Below, one piece after another: positions 12,001 through 19,540 of a DNA stretch of 21,197 nucleotides. Positions within the stretch are counted from its first letter, which is position 1; every line of letters begins with the position of its first letter. A program made the translations under genes and the position numbers. Below the pieces are notes generated by a model. That model had not been told where the DNA came from. It ran no database searches and saw only the letters and a list, made by a program, of their open reading frames with translations. Source of the DNA: Plantago elongata (lineage: Eukaryota; Streptophyta; Magnoliopsida; Lamiales; Plantaginaceae); the NCBI GenBank assembly GCA_036897095.1, contig JAYMSP010003082.1, forward strand, positions 1 to 21,197. Reading direction: 5' to 3'.

Positions 12001-14661
12001 ACAGTATAAGGTCCTCGAATTTACCTTCGGAATTTGTCTTGAAATCAGAAAATGCCTCATGACCTTGCCCTGTCTCAGCTTTGGCATTAGACCAAGCATA
12101 ATTGTGCTTTTCATGGGAAAAGCCTTCTGAATAACTTGATAAATCCTGTTCATGCTTCAAATCATCATGAGGGGAGGCCGGCAAATCATCTCTACTGCCT
12201 GCAGGTCCAAAACAATAAAAACTGAATTACCAGTGTAATGCCAAGTGGACAAACTAACAACACAGGCATACTGTAGAAGTATGTTATTAAAATCATGAGT
12301 ACCAATTCTATTTCTTCTAGACTGCATAAAATCAGTTGGCTTTCCTGCAGACACATCTTTATTCATCTGTGGAGCACCGCTGCTTAGGATTTCTCCGTTG
12401 TCAATCCCCTTCAAGATAACCTATAGGCAAAAATCTCCATAATTAGTTAAACAAAAACCAGACGAGATCTGAAGATTGGAACGTATCTCCTGGAGTAGAT
12501 GATGTCTTACCAATTCTTCAGGGCTAGGTGCCACGAAGGCCAAAGGTTCCACAGGATCTTCATGAGTAACGGAAGGTACTCTGACACCTCCTTCCAAATA
12601 CTTGGCAGTATATCTCATATCAACTGTCCTGTATACATCAACCAATTTTGTCCGGCTGTAGTTTAGAGAATAGGGCTCTCCATTCCCACTTCCACCTTTT
12701 TCAGGTACATATCCATGTAGTTCCAAGTTAATGGGCGGCTGTGTATGTGTGCTGCCACTGTAGCCGGACTTTCCACGGCCAAAGGGAAAGGCTGGACTGA
12801 CACTTTCTCCACGGCCCCGACCATGTGAAAATGTAGGGACCGGTTTGCTTGGGGTCAAAGTCTGGTTGTTTGGATCTGATCTCCCACGGCTATACGAAGA
12901 GTTAGATCTCCATGGCCGATGATGATCCCCATCCTTCTCATCTTTTCCATCATATGAAGGATGAAATGACCCTTTGTCAAGAATGGGATCAGCTTCTTTG
13001 TTAAGTTCACCCCACTTCTCACGCACAGCATCACTGTCTTTCCCATCAGGGCCCCAGCGTGTGTTCCATTTGCTCTCACGGCGCTGTTCGTGATTATCCT
13101 TGTTTCCTGAATCACCCCATCGTTCTCCAGGAGTACGGCGTGCATCGCCATGGTGCTTCCCAGAAGAATCAGTCCAGCGATCTACCTTGCGGGTATCATT
13201 GTTCTCACGTTCCCTTTCCCTCCATCGATCTCCGCGACCCAATGAGTTTGTCTCCCTTTCTTCATCAAGCCAGCGATCACGACGACCAGATTCCATATTT
13301 AGCACTGAAGGGCGGAAAACATCTTTTTTCTTATTGCTGTCACTCAGATTATCCCCTGCTCCAGTAGGTTTCATAGTGTCTGGGCGATTGGCATGACCTG
13401 GAAGCGGTCTGATATGGTTCTCCTGCATCAAGGTAAATAATACAGTTGGAAAAGAAACAAGTAGGCTAAGATGGTAGTGCACCACAAAAGAAAGTACAGA
13501 GAGCGTCACTCTTATTACAATCCATTTACAAAATAGCTAAAGGTTAAATTTCAAGAGTACGACAAGTACATAATAGCATACCCCAGAAACCATGCCAGTC
13601 TTACTGTCCCCTGACTTTGGTAGAAGCCACTGTGGTGAAAGAGGGATGGAAGTTTCGGATCCTTGAACACCTACAAAAATGTATTGTAGAGTGAGATGAA
13701 GATTAGGAGATAGCTAACACCAAGTACATATCATTCCAAGAAACCATTCTCCACCACTATAGTGATTTAGTCCAAATAATCAAGGTGGCTTATGGAATTG
13801 TGAATTGGTTTTAAGAAAATATGACTATTGATTATGCAACTAAAACCCAGAAAAACCTTGTCTTAGTTGGGACTCAACCTGCAAAAAGTAGAACCATAGA
13901 GAATCACCACTTTCAACCGAGCATTTCAGTAAATGAAGCTGAAAAAATGTTTTGAGAAACATCAGGGTAAAATGCCATCTTTCAATGTTTACATTTCACA
14001 TGTATGCTTCACTACATGATAGTCAAATTAGCTGCACTCGTCAACTACTCGTCTTTCCTATCTGCCAGAAATTTCTACCCATATACAACTAAATTTGCAG
14101 AAAAAAGGACTTCGTAGTTGCTAACAGCCGCAGAGTCCAACAGACACCAAAAGTAATAATTTTTATATCATAGTTTACATCCAAAAGGCCTAAATTGATG
14201 TTTACTCCACATCTTCAAACCAATAAACCTAAACCCACCACACAAACAAAAAAAAAAGTCCGGATAACAAATAACGAATCTGATAAACCCTGTACCAAAT
14301 ACAGCCAAAATCAAAACCACTCTCAACAAAACTAAGTACATTCAATGAAAAACAATCATCTCCATTTTCCCCAAACTCCAAACTGTTTCCAGATCGAAAG
14401 AAGGCAATTGAAAACAAATACCGAAACTCAACCCAAATTTGAGCAAAAGCAAAACACTTCACCAAGATAGCATACGCCGTCGCATTGAAGAAAAACAGTC
14501 GAGTGTTCTGAAATAAAACCCTAAAACCGCGATTTAAGGCACGCACGAATGCATAGACATTAAAGGTCGGAGTTTTAGGGTTTTGAGAGGAGAAGGGGGT
14601 AATGGAGCAAACCTTTGGGGATCTCGATGGAGCGAGAATCGAAGGAGGTGGTGTGAGCCAT
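5494..14661 (-). CDS. EXA1: GYF-domain protein, EXA1/PSIG1-like translational repressor
   Basis: Ten coding exons give 1755 aa: 14661-14613, 13670-13582, 13422-12511, 12420-12303, 12198-12025, 11431-10691, 10590-8025, 7300-7107, 7028-6969 and 5858-5494. All junctions are GT-AG and in phase, and Arabidopsis EXA1 is of similar length. The N-terminus ([12 protein letters not shown]) leads into an Arg/Asp-rich region with repeated DRW. YSRTKLV (residues 301-307) fits the eIF4E-binding motif YX4L-hydrophobic. The GYF domain is at about 555-612 (GPF, then W579 and GYF 583-585) and binds proline-rich peptides. A Gln-rich stretch covers about 870-945. The conserved C-terminus has [10 protein letters not shown] and [21 protein letters not shown], then a Lys/Gly-rich tail. 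In Arabidopsis EXA1 interacts with eIF4E-family proteins, represses translation (including of NLR immune receptors) and supports potexvirus accumulation. Only motifs and length are seen here; function is inferred by homology. Confidence 0.93.
5859..6968 (-). other. Last intron of the EXA1-like gene (1110 bp)
   Basis: The intron runs from a GTACAT donor (6968) to a TTTCTGATCCAG acceptor (5859) and is the longest of the gene. Besides the trinucleotide microsatellite it holds a (TG)5(TA)5 run at about 6171-6190 and AT-rich sequence without recognisable genes. Confidence 0.85.
5958..6054. repeat. (GAT)n-(AAT)n microsatellite
   Basis: A short ATG/GAT run (5963-5980) passes into about 24 uninterrupted TAA/AAT units ending near 6054. 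It sits inside the last intron of the EXA1-like gene, a little over 100 bp from the final acceptor. The open frames across it (poly-Ile, poly-Leu) are artefacts of the repeat. Confidence 0.97.
7301..8024 (-). other. Seventh intron of the EXA1-like gene (724 bp)
   Basis: A GTATGT donor (8024) follows ...GGAAAGCA, and the acceptor TTCCCTGCAG ends at 7301. Joining CA to G restores a Gln codon and the conserved reading KQPDF. The interior is AT-rich with no gene or repeat that I recognise. Confidence 0.85.
10938..11111 (-). other. GYF domain
   Basis: Residues about 555-612 begin [17 protein letters not shown] and carry the GYF signature: GPF, then SWFESGYF ten residues on, ending near VMPHLR. 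In this family the domain binds proline-rich PPGF/PPGL-type ligands. Notably the protein itself has [10 protein letters not shown] just after the domain, so an intramolecular or homotypic contact is possible. Confidence 0.9.
11432..12024 (-). other. Fifth intron of the EXA1-like gene (593 bp)
   Basis: The donor GTAAAT (12024) follows ...TCCGAAG and the acceptor TTGTTCAG ends at 11432. Open frames inside it are short and unlike any known protein. An A-rich run with ATA/ATT repeats lies at about 11694-11732. Confidence 0.85.
12640..12660 (-). other. Putative eIF4E-binding motif in the EXA1-like protein
   Basis: The codons read Y-S-R-T-K-L-V, a match to the canonical 4E-binding pattern Y-x4-L-hydrophobic, followed by [15 protein letters not shown] and EXA1 proteins bind cap-binding proteins through such a motif near the N-terminal part of the chain, ahead of the GYF domain, which is the order seen here. 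Confidence 0.7.
13671..14612 (-). other. First intron of the EXA1-like gene (942 bp) with two telo-boxes
   Basis: The donor CAAAG/GTTTGC (14612) ends the 16-codon first coding exon; the acceptor ATTTTTGTAG ends at 13671. Close to the donor lie two AAACCCTAA-type telo-boxes, one on the - strand (14575-14583) and one on the + strand (14516-14524). This motif is common near the starts of plant genes for translation-related proteins. The rest is AT-rich with no gene. Confidence 0.75.
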
Positions 14662-14879
14662 TGATGATCGGAATGAGAAGAAAGTTGGATTGGATTGACT
14701 AGTGTGTGTGCTTGGAGAGGTGAAGAAGAAGGCGAGTGAGGAAGGAGTATAGGGCAAAGCAGAGGCTACATAAATCAATCCACACGATTTCTTGAGGGAG
14801 TAACAATTCTCATTTTGCTTACGTGTCGCCCTAACCCAACTTGGTGAAAGGTGAACCCAATTACTTACTCTTAATTCTA
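14662..14879 (-). promoter_or_regulatory. Presumed leader and proximal promoter of the EXA1-like gene
   Basis: On the - strand the bases upstream of the ATG (14661) are C/T-rich (CTCACTCGCC, CTTCACCTCTCC), as expected of a plant 5' leader. No convincing TATA box is visible, in keeping with a broadly expressed gene. The transcription start cannot be placed from sequence alone. Confidence 0.4.
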
Positions 14880-15060
14880 CTCCCTCCGGAACACGTCCTT
14901 CTTCTTTTCGACGTTATTTTTAATATTTTTTATTATTTATTAGTAGAATTTTAACATAAAAATGTATGAAATATAGTAGAGAGAACTAGTAAAATTTGAA
15001 AAAATGTTCGCAATGTATATGATATGAATATGATTGAAGTTTACTACGGTCAGATAGAAT
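14880..15060. repeat. One-ended Stowaway/MITE-like fragment
   Basis: After a TA at 14878-14879 comes CTCCCTCCGGAACACG, a Stowaway-like tip, followed by AT-rich sequence with TTAGTAGAATTTTAA. No matching inverted end could be found to the right, so this is a truncated copy. A related string occurs near 20220, suggesting that the same family is represented twice. Confidence 0.4.
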
Positions 15061-15521
15061 TCTACCCTGCCTTACAACAAATAGGAAATTTAAAATGTAC
15101 ACATTTAGCTTATTGTTGCAAAAATACTAATAAAAAAATTAAATGTAAAAATATATTATTTTTTAATTTTTCATTTTTTGAAGGGTAATTTTGGTATTTT
15201 GATTAATAATTGTATATTTTAATTTGAATATTCGTACTGCAAATGGACAACCAATAGGCTATGGGGTGATTGTCTTGTCGATTATGACAATTTCAACAAG
15301 GATTGTTAAATCAGAAATCTACATACTATTGATTTTGAATAGGAATTGAGACAATATAATTCTAGTTGGATTGTTGTGCATTTTTTGTATACAAAGATGC
15401 AACTGAAATTGAGTTTGTTCAATTCAATTTTAAACCAAACATAATCAATTATTTCATGAAGAGATTTATTTTTATTTTATTTTTTACTTGAGATTATATA
15501 AACCTTCATAAAAGAAAGAGG
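15061..15521. other. AT-rich intergenic DNA upstream of the EXA1-like gene
   Basis: No coding frame, RNA gene or paired repeats were recognised between the MITE-like fragment and the Cassandra solo LTR. Confidence 0.5.
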
Positions 15522-15526
15522 GACAC

Positions 15527-15914
15527 TTTAACGACCCGGCCCCTTACAGGGCGAGCCCCGATCCTTTGTATCGGCGCGTCATTCAAAGGCAGCTCTCCGG
15601 GTGACAGGTTGGCCTCACTTTACCAACACAAGTCCTTTCCCGTGCACTTTGACATCACTCGTGTGCGAACTGCCCCGACCGATTGGGTCGGTGCAGTTAC
15701 TCATGGGTTGTTCCCCGGGTGAAATGTTGACCCAACTGTACCAACACTAGTCCTTTTCCATGCAATTTGTACTCACTTGTGCGCCAACTATTAGACTTTA
15801 TCAGTTGGTCACCCAAACATAGGGTTGCTCCAGAGCAATTACGATTGTTGGTAAAGTAACGTTTTCAATCCCTTTAATCTATATGGATCTCACTTGAAAT
15901 TATGGGGTGTTACA
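15527..15914 (-). mobile_element. Cassandra (TRIM) solo LTR with internal duplication
   Basis: On the - strand it starts TGTAACACCCC and ends GGGTCGTTA, matching the three LTRs further right. It retains the 5S rRNA-like region (15795-15875), including GGGTGACCAACTG, which resembles the 5S box C that defines Cassandra LTRs. It is about 388 bp against 284-318 bp for the others, because a segment of about 118 bp is present twice in tandem (about 15552-15670 and 15671-15787). Flanking pentamers GACAC (15522-15526) and AACAC (15915-15919) agree at four of five bases and could be the target duplication. No internal domain or second LTR adjoins it, hence solo. Confidence 0.8.
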
Positions 15915-16230
15915 AACACACTTATATAACGGGGTGGAGAAGGTATACACGGATGTTCTCATTTCACTTTTATCATTTATTTTTATTCCATGATTTTTGT
16001 TTCGTTTTGTTTTGTTTTGTTTTGTTTTGTTTCGTTTCCTTTCAGTAGACATTGTCCAAATAAGTTTGATCATCTCCACGCAGATTCATTTCGTGAATCC
16101 TGGTGTACTTTGATTTCGATTTGATATGAATGCAAGTTTATTCTCCAAAAAAAAATACAATGATAATCAAATAGTTCGTCTCGTAAAATATCGTGACTTT
16201 AAACTATTTAAATATGATATAGAATGGTTA
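15915..16230. repeat. Pentanucleotide repeat and A-tail-like run
   Basis: A (GTTTT)n/(GTTTC)n microsatellite spans about 15996-16036. About 110 bp further on, sequence ending TTTATTCTCC is followed by nine A (16147-16155). That looks like the polyadenylated end of an inserted transcript or LINE, but no body can be recognised. There is no gene. Confidence 0.5.
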
Positions 16231-16495
16231 CATATAGTGGACCTGATGGGACAATGTCTTGCCTCATGAAACCAACATTCATTGCATAAGATTCCACAAT
16301 GAGAGTTGGATACACTGTTTCCATTTGTATTTCCTCTTGAAGTACCAGTGAATAGGCCTTATCCTAAGAAGGTTTAGACTCTATGATAATGTTTTGACCT
16401 CTTATCATGTCATATGAGTCGTTAACCCCCATCAGAAATTTTGAAAATTTAACATGTCTCGAGCCTTCTCTTGGATATCATAGAGATTGCACTTG

Positions 16496-16500
16496 CTTTG
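16496..16500. repeat. Left copy of the CTTTG target-site duplication
   Basis: CTTTG directly abuts the left end (TGTAATGACC) of the Cassandra composite. It is repeated exactly at 17693-17697, after the right end (GGGGCGTTACA). Five bases is the usual duplication length for LTR retrotransposons. Confidence 0.75.
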
Positions 16501-16784
16501 TGTAATGACCTGGCCCCTTTCGGGCCAGCGCGGTTACTCATAGACAGCTCTTCGGGTGATATGATGGTCACATTGTACCAACACAAGTACTTTCCCGCGC
16601 ACTTTGTCTTTACTTGTGCGCAGGGGAAACTTTTCAGTTGGTCACCCATCATAGAGCAAGCGCGCTTAATTCAAAAGTTCACCTAGGTGGATTCCCGAAA
16701 AGAAAGGTGCACCTTGTTGGTATGAGTAGCATTCTCAATCCCTTTAAGCTTTATGGATCTGACTAGATATTCGGGGGCGTTACA
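16501..16784 (-). repeat. Cassandra LTR, left (3' LTR of the - oriented element)
   Basis: On the - strand it runs from TGTAACGCCCCCGAAT to GGTCATTACA, with TG...CA ends. The 5S-like region (about 16635-16698) keeps GATGGGTGACCAACTG but has lost part of the GCTCTGGAGCAA stretch, which explains the shorter length of 284 bp. Confidence 0.85.
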
Positions 16785-16883
16785 TTCAACCCCTATTAAA
16801 CCGTGCGACGCCCCCGCCGCATCAAGGTCCGGCTAATAGTCCACCCCATGTGGGTTTTGGATTGTCTCGGCTCTGATACCATT
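16785..16883 (-). other. Cassandra internal domain with PBS and purine-rich end
   Basis: This is a 99-bp domain on the - strand. TGGTATCAGAGCC (16881-16869), two bases from the LTR end, is the primer binding site complementary to initiator-Met tRNA, standard for plant TRIM and copia elements. The other end, AATAGGGGTTGAA next to the 3' LTR, can serve as the polypurine tract. No open frame is present. Confidence 0.85.
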
Positions 16884-17194
16884 TGTAACGACCCGGGCCA
16901 CTAATCAGCAGAGCCCCGTCCCTTTCAGACGGCACGGTTACTCATGGGCAGCTCTCAGGGTGATATGATGACCCCATTGTACCAACACAAGTCCTTTTTT
17001 CGCGCACTTTTGTCCTCACCTGTGTGCAGACTGGGAGCCTTCCCAGCTGGTCACCCATGCTAGAATTGCTCCAGAGCAAGTACGCTTAACTCTGAAGTTT
17101 TCCTTGGTGGATCCCGAAAAGAAAGGTGCACATTGTTGGTATGAGTAGTGTTCTCAATCCCTTTAAACTCTATAGATCTGTTCGGGGCGTTACA
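16884..17194 (-). repeat. Cassandra LTR, middle (5' LTR of the - oriented element)
   Basis: The 311-bp LTR runs from TGTAACGCCCCGAACAG to GGGTCGTTACA on the - strand. Its 5S-like region (about 17040-17112) is the best preserved here: GGATCCACC, then CAGAGTTAAGCG, then CATGGGTGACCAGCTGGGA, in the order of plant 5S rRNA from the GGATCC block through boxes A and C. Confidence 0.87.
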
Positions 17195-17275
17195 TTAATA
17201 AGAGTCGAACTTGTGACCCCAAGCATAATAGTCAAAGGCCTTTACCACTCGGATACACACCTCCGGATCATTACA
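17195..17275 (-). repeat. tRNA-like (Ser/Leu type) module at the centre of the Cassandra composite
   Basis: On the - strand the module has TATCCGAGTGGTAAAGG, a close match to the D-arm/A-box of plant tRNA-Ser and tRNA-Leu (GxCCGAGTGGTTAAGG). About 30 bases later comes AGTTCGACTCT, a B-box-like T-arm. There is no obvious long variable arm and the acceptor ends do not pair, so it is tRNA-derived rather than a working tRNA gene. It fills exactly the place where the second 5' LTR should be: TTACA ends lie on both sides, and the right one is followed directly by the primer binding site. Confidence 0.6.
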
Positions 17276-17374
17276 AATGGTATCAGAGTCGTGCCAACTA
17301 AAAACCCACAAGAGGTGGACGGTTGGTCGGACCATGGTGCGGCAGGGACGGCGCACAATTCAAGATGTGGTGAA
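17276..17374 (+). other. Second Cassandra internal domain, + orientation
   Basis: AATGGTATCAGAGTC opens the domain; the primer site TGGTATCAGAG is at 17278-17288. It is 99 bp long like the left one, and shares with it AACCCACA, GGTGGAC, CGGACC and TGCGGC in the same order. It differs at many single positions, so it is not a recent copy of its partner. Confidence 0.8.
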
Positions 17375-17692
17375 TATAACACCCCATAACTTCAAGCCAA
17401 GTTCATAGAGCTCAAAGAGATTGAGAACGCTACTCATATCAACAAGGTGCACCTTTCTTTTATGGAACCCACCTAGAAGAACTCCAGAGTTAAGCATGAT
17501 TGCTCTGGAGCAATCATATGATGGGTGACCAACTTGGAAGTCTCCCGATTCATGCACGAGTGAGGGCAAAGTGCGCGGTAAAAGACTTGTGTATGTATAG
17601 TGGGGCCATCATATCACCCGGAGAGCTGCCCATGAATAATTGCGCCAGCCCAAAGGGTGGGAGCTCGGCCCACAAGGGGTTGGGGCGTTACA
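17375..17692 (+). repeat. Cassandra LTR, right (3' LTR, + orientation)
   Basis: It runs from TATAACACCCCATAAC (a diverged TGTAACGCCCC start) to GGGGCGTTACA, 318 bp. The 5S-like region (17464-17545) reads GAACTCCAGAGTTAAGCATG, then ATGATGGGTGACCAACTTGG and AAGTC, clearly alignable with plant 5S rRNA including boxes A and C. Confidence 0.85.
17464..17545 (+). promoter_or_regulatory. 5S rRNA-like internal pol III promoter region in the Cassandra LTR
   Basis: AACTCCAGAGTTAAGCATG matches the 5S box A region and GATGGGTGACCAACTTGGAAGTC the box C region, with a GCTCTGGAGCAAT insert between them that is typical of Cassandra. In this family the 5S-like segment is thought to recruit pol III. Substitutions inside box C and the intermediate element make activity of this copy uncertain. 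Confidence 0.7.
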
Positions 17693-18009
17693 CTTTGTTT
17701 GCAAATACATGCAAGAGACTGTATGAATGAACCAAGATAAGAATTTTTTTACATCTCTACCATGCTTTTATTTTGTCATCTTTTTCAGGAATGAGAATAG
17801 AGCCATCAACAAAGTCAACTTTGTTTCTTATGAGTAATGACATGAGTAAATCTCTTAAACAAACGATAATTATTTTTGTTAACAATGGGAGTAATAACCC
17901 TGGACACAGAGTTCAAATAATAGCGAAGGTAAAAGGGACTTAGGGGATCTTCGTGCTCATGATCAGGAGCATCAATGGTGATGGAGGTAGTTTAAGTGGA
18001 GGTAGTCAT

Positions 18010-18300
18010 TTATGAAGCTTAGTTGAAGCATAAAGTAGCAATGAAAGAGAGTTAAAGAGTTTGCAACAGAATAGTTTAATCTTCACAAATGTTAAATGCA
18101 GGACACAATTTTTTTACATAATAAATTACAAAATACGTCATTAACTGTAAATATCACAATGTTACCCCCAAAAACTTTTAAACAAGTTTAGACGAACTAA
18201 TTTAAAAATTCAAACAAATAAATCGAAAAAACTTTGAAAAGAAAATACGAAGAAATTGAAGAATACGAAGATCGGAAATTAAAAAGAATAAAAAACCATA
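18010..18300. other. AT-rich flank of the copia gag remnant
   Basis: This presumably includes decayed 5' sequence of the copia element, because gag begins at 18009 on the - strand. No LTR end or primer binding site can be identified in it. Confidence 0.4.
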
Positions 18301-18305
18301 CAAAA

Positions 18306-18344
18306 GCTCCGGTGATTGGAGATCGGTGCTCCAATCACCGGAGC
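18306..18344. repeat. Perfect 16-bp-arm hairpin
   Basis: GCTCCGGTGATTGGAG and CTCCAATCACCGGAGC are exact inverted copies around a 7-base loop (ATCGGTG). It is followed by further GCTCC/GGAGC-containing sequence up to 18397 that can extend the fold. The block is GC-richer than the surrounding AT-rich DNA. Confidence 0.85.
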
Positions 18345-18407
18345 ATAGCTCCCAGATCGGAGCTTGCAGCTCCATGTCGGAGATGTACAAGCTCCGACTG
18401 GATCCTA

Positions 18408-18465
18408 CTATGGTTCTGGTCAGATTCTAATGTGATTAGACTATAGTTCTAGTCAGATTATAATG
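18408..18465 (+). repeat. Short tandem duplication, 33-bp period
   Basis: CTATGGTTCTGGTCAGATTC (from 18408) and CTATAGTTCTAGTCAGATTA (from 18441) are two copies that differ at a few positions; each is followed by TAATG. It directly follows the hairpin-rich block and could belong to the same small inserted unit. Confidence 0.6.
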
Positions 18466-19540
18466 TTACGGATCCATTTTTTGCTCGTTTTTGTATTTTT
18501 TTATTGTTTTATTATGTTTTTTTAATGTTCTTTTAATTAATTTTAATTTTTTTGTGTTAAGTAAAAGTGAGTAACAACTAACAAGTGTAAATATCAAATA
18601 ATAATAATTTTTTTATTTGTCATTATCGATATAATATGATGACTAAATGATCGTGCAACATTGAATTTTGTTATTCTATGATTCCGTTGTTAATTATGTT
18701 TATATATCTTTGAATATTTAATAATTTGAGATTTTTTCCGACAAATGATACTTATTGGATATTTTTATTAATTGAAGGACCTTTTGTATTATTTAAAAAT
18801 TATTTTGCGTCTAACAAGTCCCTTAATCTTTTATGAGTGAATATAGCATTAAGAACATAAATCAAGACTTGGGCCCTTCGTGCCATCTAAGAAAAGTAGA
18901 TATGAAGTAATGGGAAAGAAAGACTTCCTTTTAATAATTTGAGGAATTGTATACAATAAACCCTATTAGGGTTTGTGCTTATAACTATTCATTGGAAAGA
19001 AAGTAAAAATGAGATAAATAACTCTATTGGACAAAATAGTCATCTATATGAAGAAAAAAAACCTAAGCTATTACAAGGAAATAACTTGATCTTCAAACTG
19101 AAATCAAATAATGGCGACCGATAAACTCGTATAAAATATTGTAGGTTGATCATTGATGACAATAGACATCGATCTAGTGTAGTCAATTTTCGTGTCCCCA
19201 ACGGATTCTCATGCTCCAATGCATTATGCCTTAGTTCATTCATCAAGTTCGTCCACCATGCTTGTTTCTTTTTTTTAGAAGCGCAATGTCTTGTTTCTAT
19301 TAGCTATTAGCTATCTTCATCTTTTAACCATTTTCCTGTAGCTTCAGCTTCTTCATTACATTGAGTCCCTCACCTTTCCTCCCTATATTTTCTTTTTATT
19401 TCCAATAAAAAAGATATTATTTTCACTAAAATAGTCCTTGCATCACTAGTATCTACAGTTTACTACTCCACGCACAATAATTGAATAAGTTTCTACAATT
19501 TCACTTAAAAACCACTACATAATAAAATACTAAGAGCAGA
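18466..19540. other. AT-rich intergenic DNA, no gene seen
   Basis: All frames are closed by frequent stops, and no repeat ends, RNA gene or known peptide were recognised. Confidence 0.55.

Larger units (their letters stand above)
16501..17692. mobile_element. Composite inverted Cassandra TRIM element, 1192 bp
   Basis: Order along the + strand: LTR in - orientation (16501-16784), 99-bp internal domain, LTR in - orientation (16884-17194), an 81-bp tRNA-like module (17195-17275), a second 99-bp internal domain in + orientation, and an LTR in + orientation (17375-17692). The left 694 bp make a complete TRIM; the right part lacks its 5' LTR. All LTRs carry the 5S rRNA-like region that defines Cassandra, and both internal domains carry the initiator-Met tRNA primer site. 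There is no coding capacity, as in all TRIMs; movement would need enzymes from another element. CTTTG lies only at the two outer ends, which points to one integration event. Confidence 0.85.
16231..18009 (-). pseudogene. Ty1/copia gag pseudogene, split by a Cassandra insertion
   Basis: Two blocks on the - strand belong to one copia-type gag. The 5' block (18009 to 17698) starts ATG-ACT-ACC-TCC-ACT and contains NKVDFVDGSI and PEKDDKIKAW. The 3' block (16500 to 16231) contains KFLMGVNDSYDMIRGQN and DKAYSLVLQEE. These correspond to the blocks that precede the CCHC knuckle in plant copia gag. Early stops (a TAA at the sixth codon, a TAG after KAW, a TAG before DKAYS) and frame changes make it dead. 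The Cassandra composite and its target duplication (16501-17697) lie between the blocks; the reading frame is continuous across the join if the insertion and one CTTTG are disregarded. No LTR, primer site or pol of this element was found, so only gag remains. Confidence 0.82.

Noticed and set aside
12421..13509. Reading through the second and third introns as one exon of 362 codons.
   Set aside because: The extra residues at both ends are hydrophobic or unlike the family, while good acceptor and donor sites at 13423 and 12510 give in-phase junctions and family-like sequence.
17464..17545. A genuine 5S rRNA gene.
   Set aside because: The similarity starts inside the 5S gene, with inserted bases between boxes A and C, and is embedded in an LTR; this is the Cassandra arrangement, not a 5S repeat unit.
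15527..17692. The repeated GC-richer blocks as a CRISPR array or satellite DNA.
   Set aside because: The units are long, in both orientations, end in TG...CA and contain a primer binding site and 5S-like region, which identifies them as LTRs.
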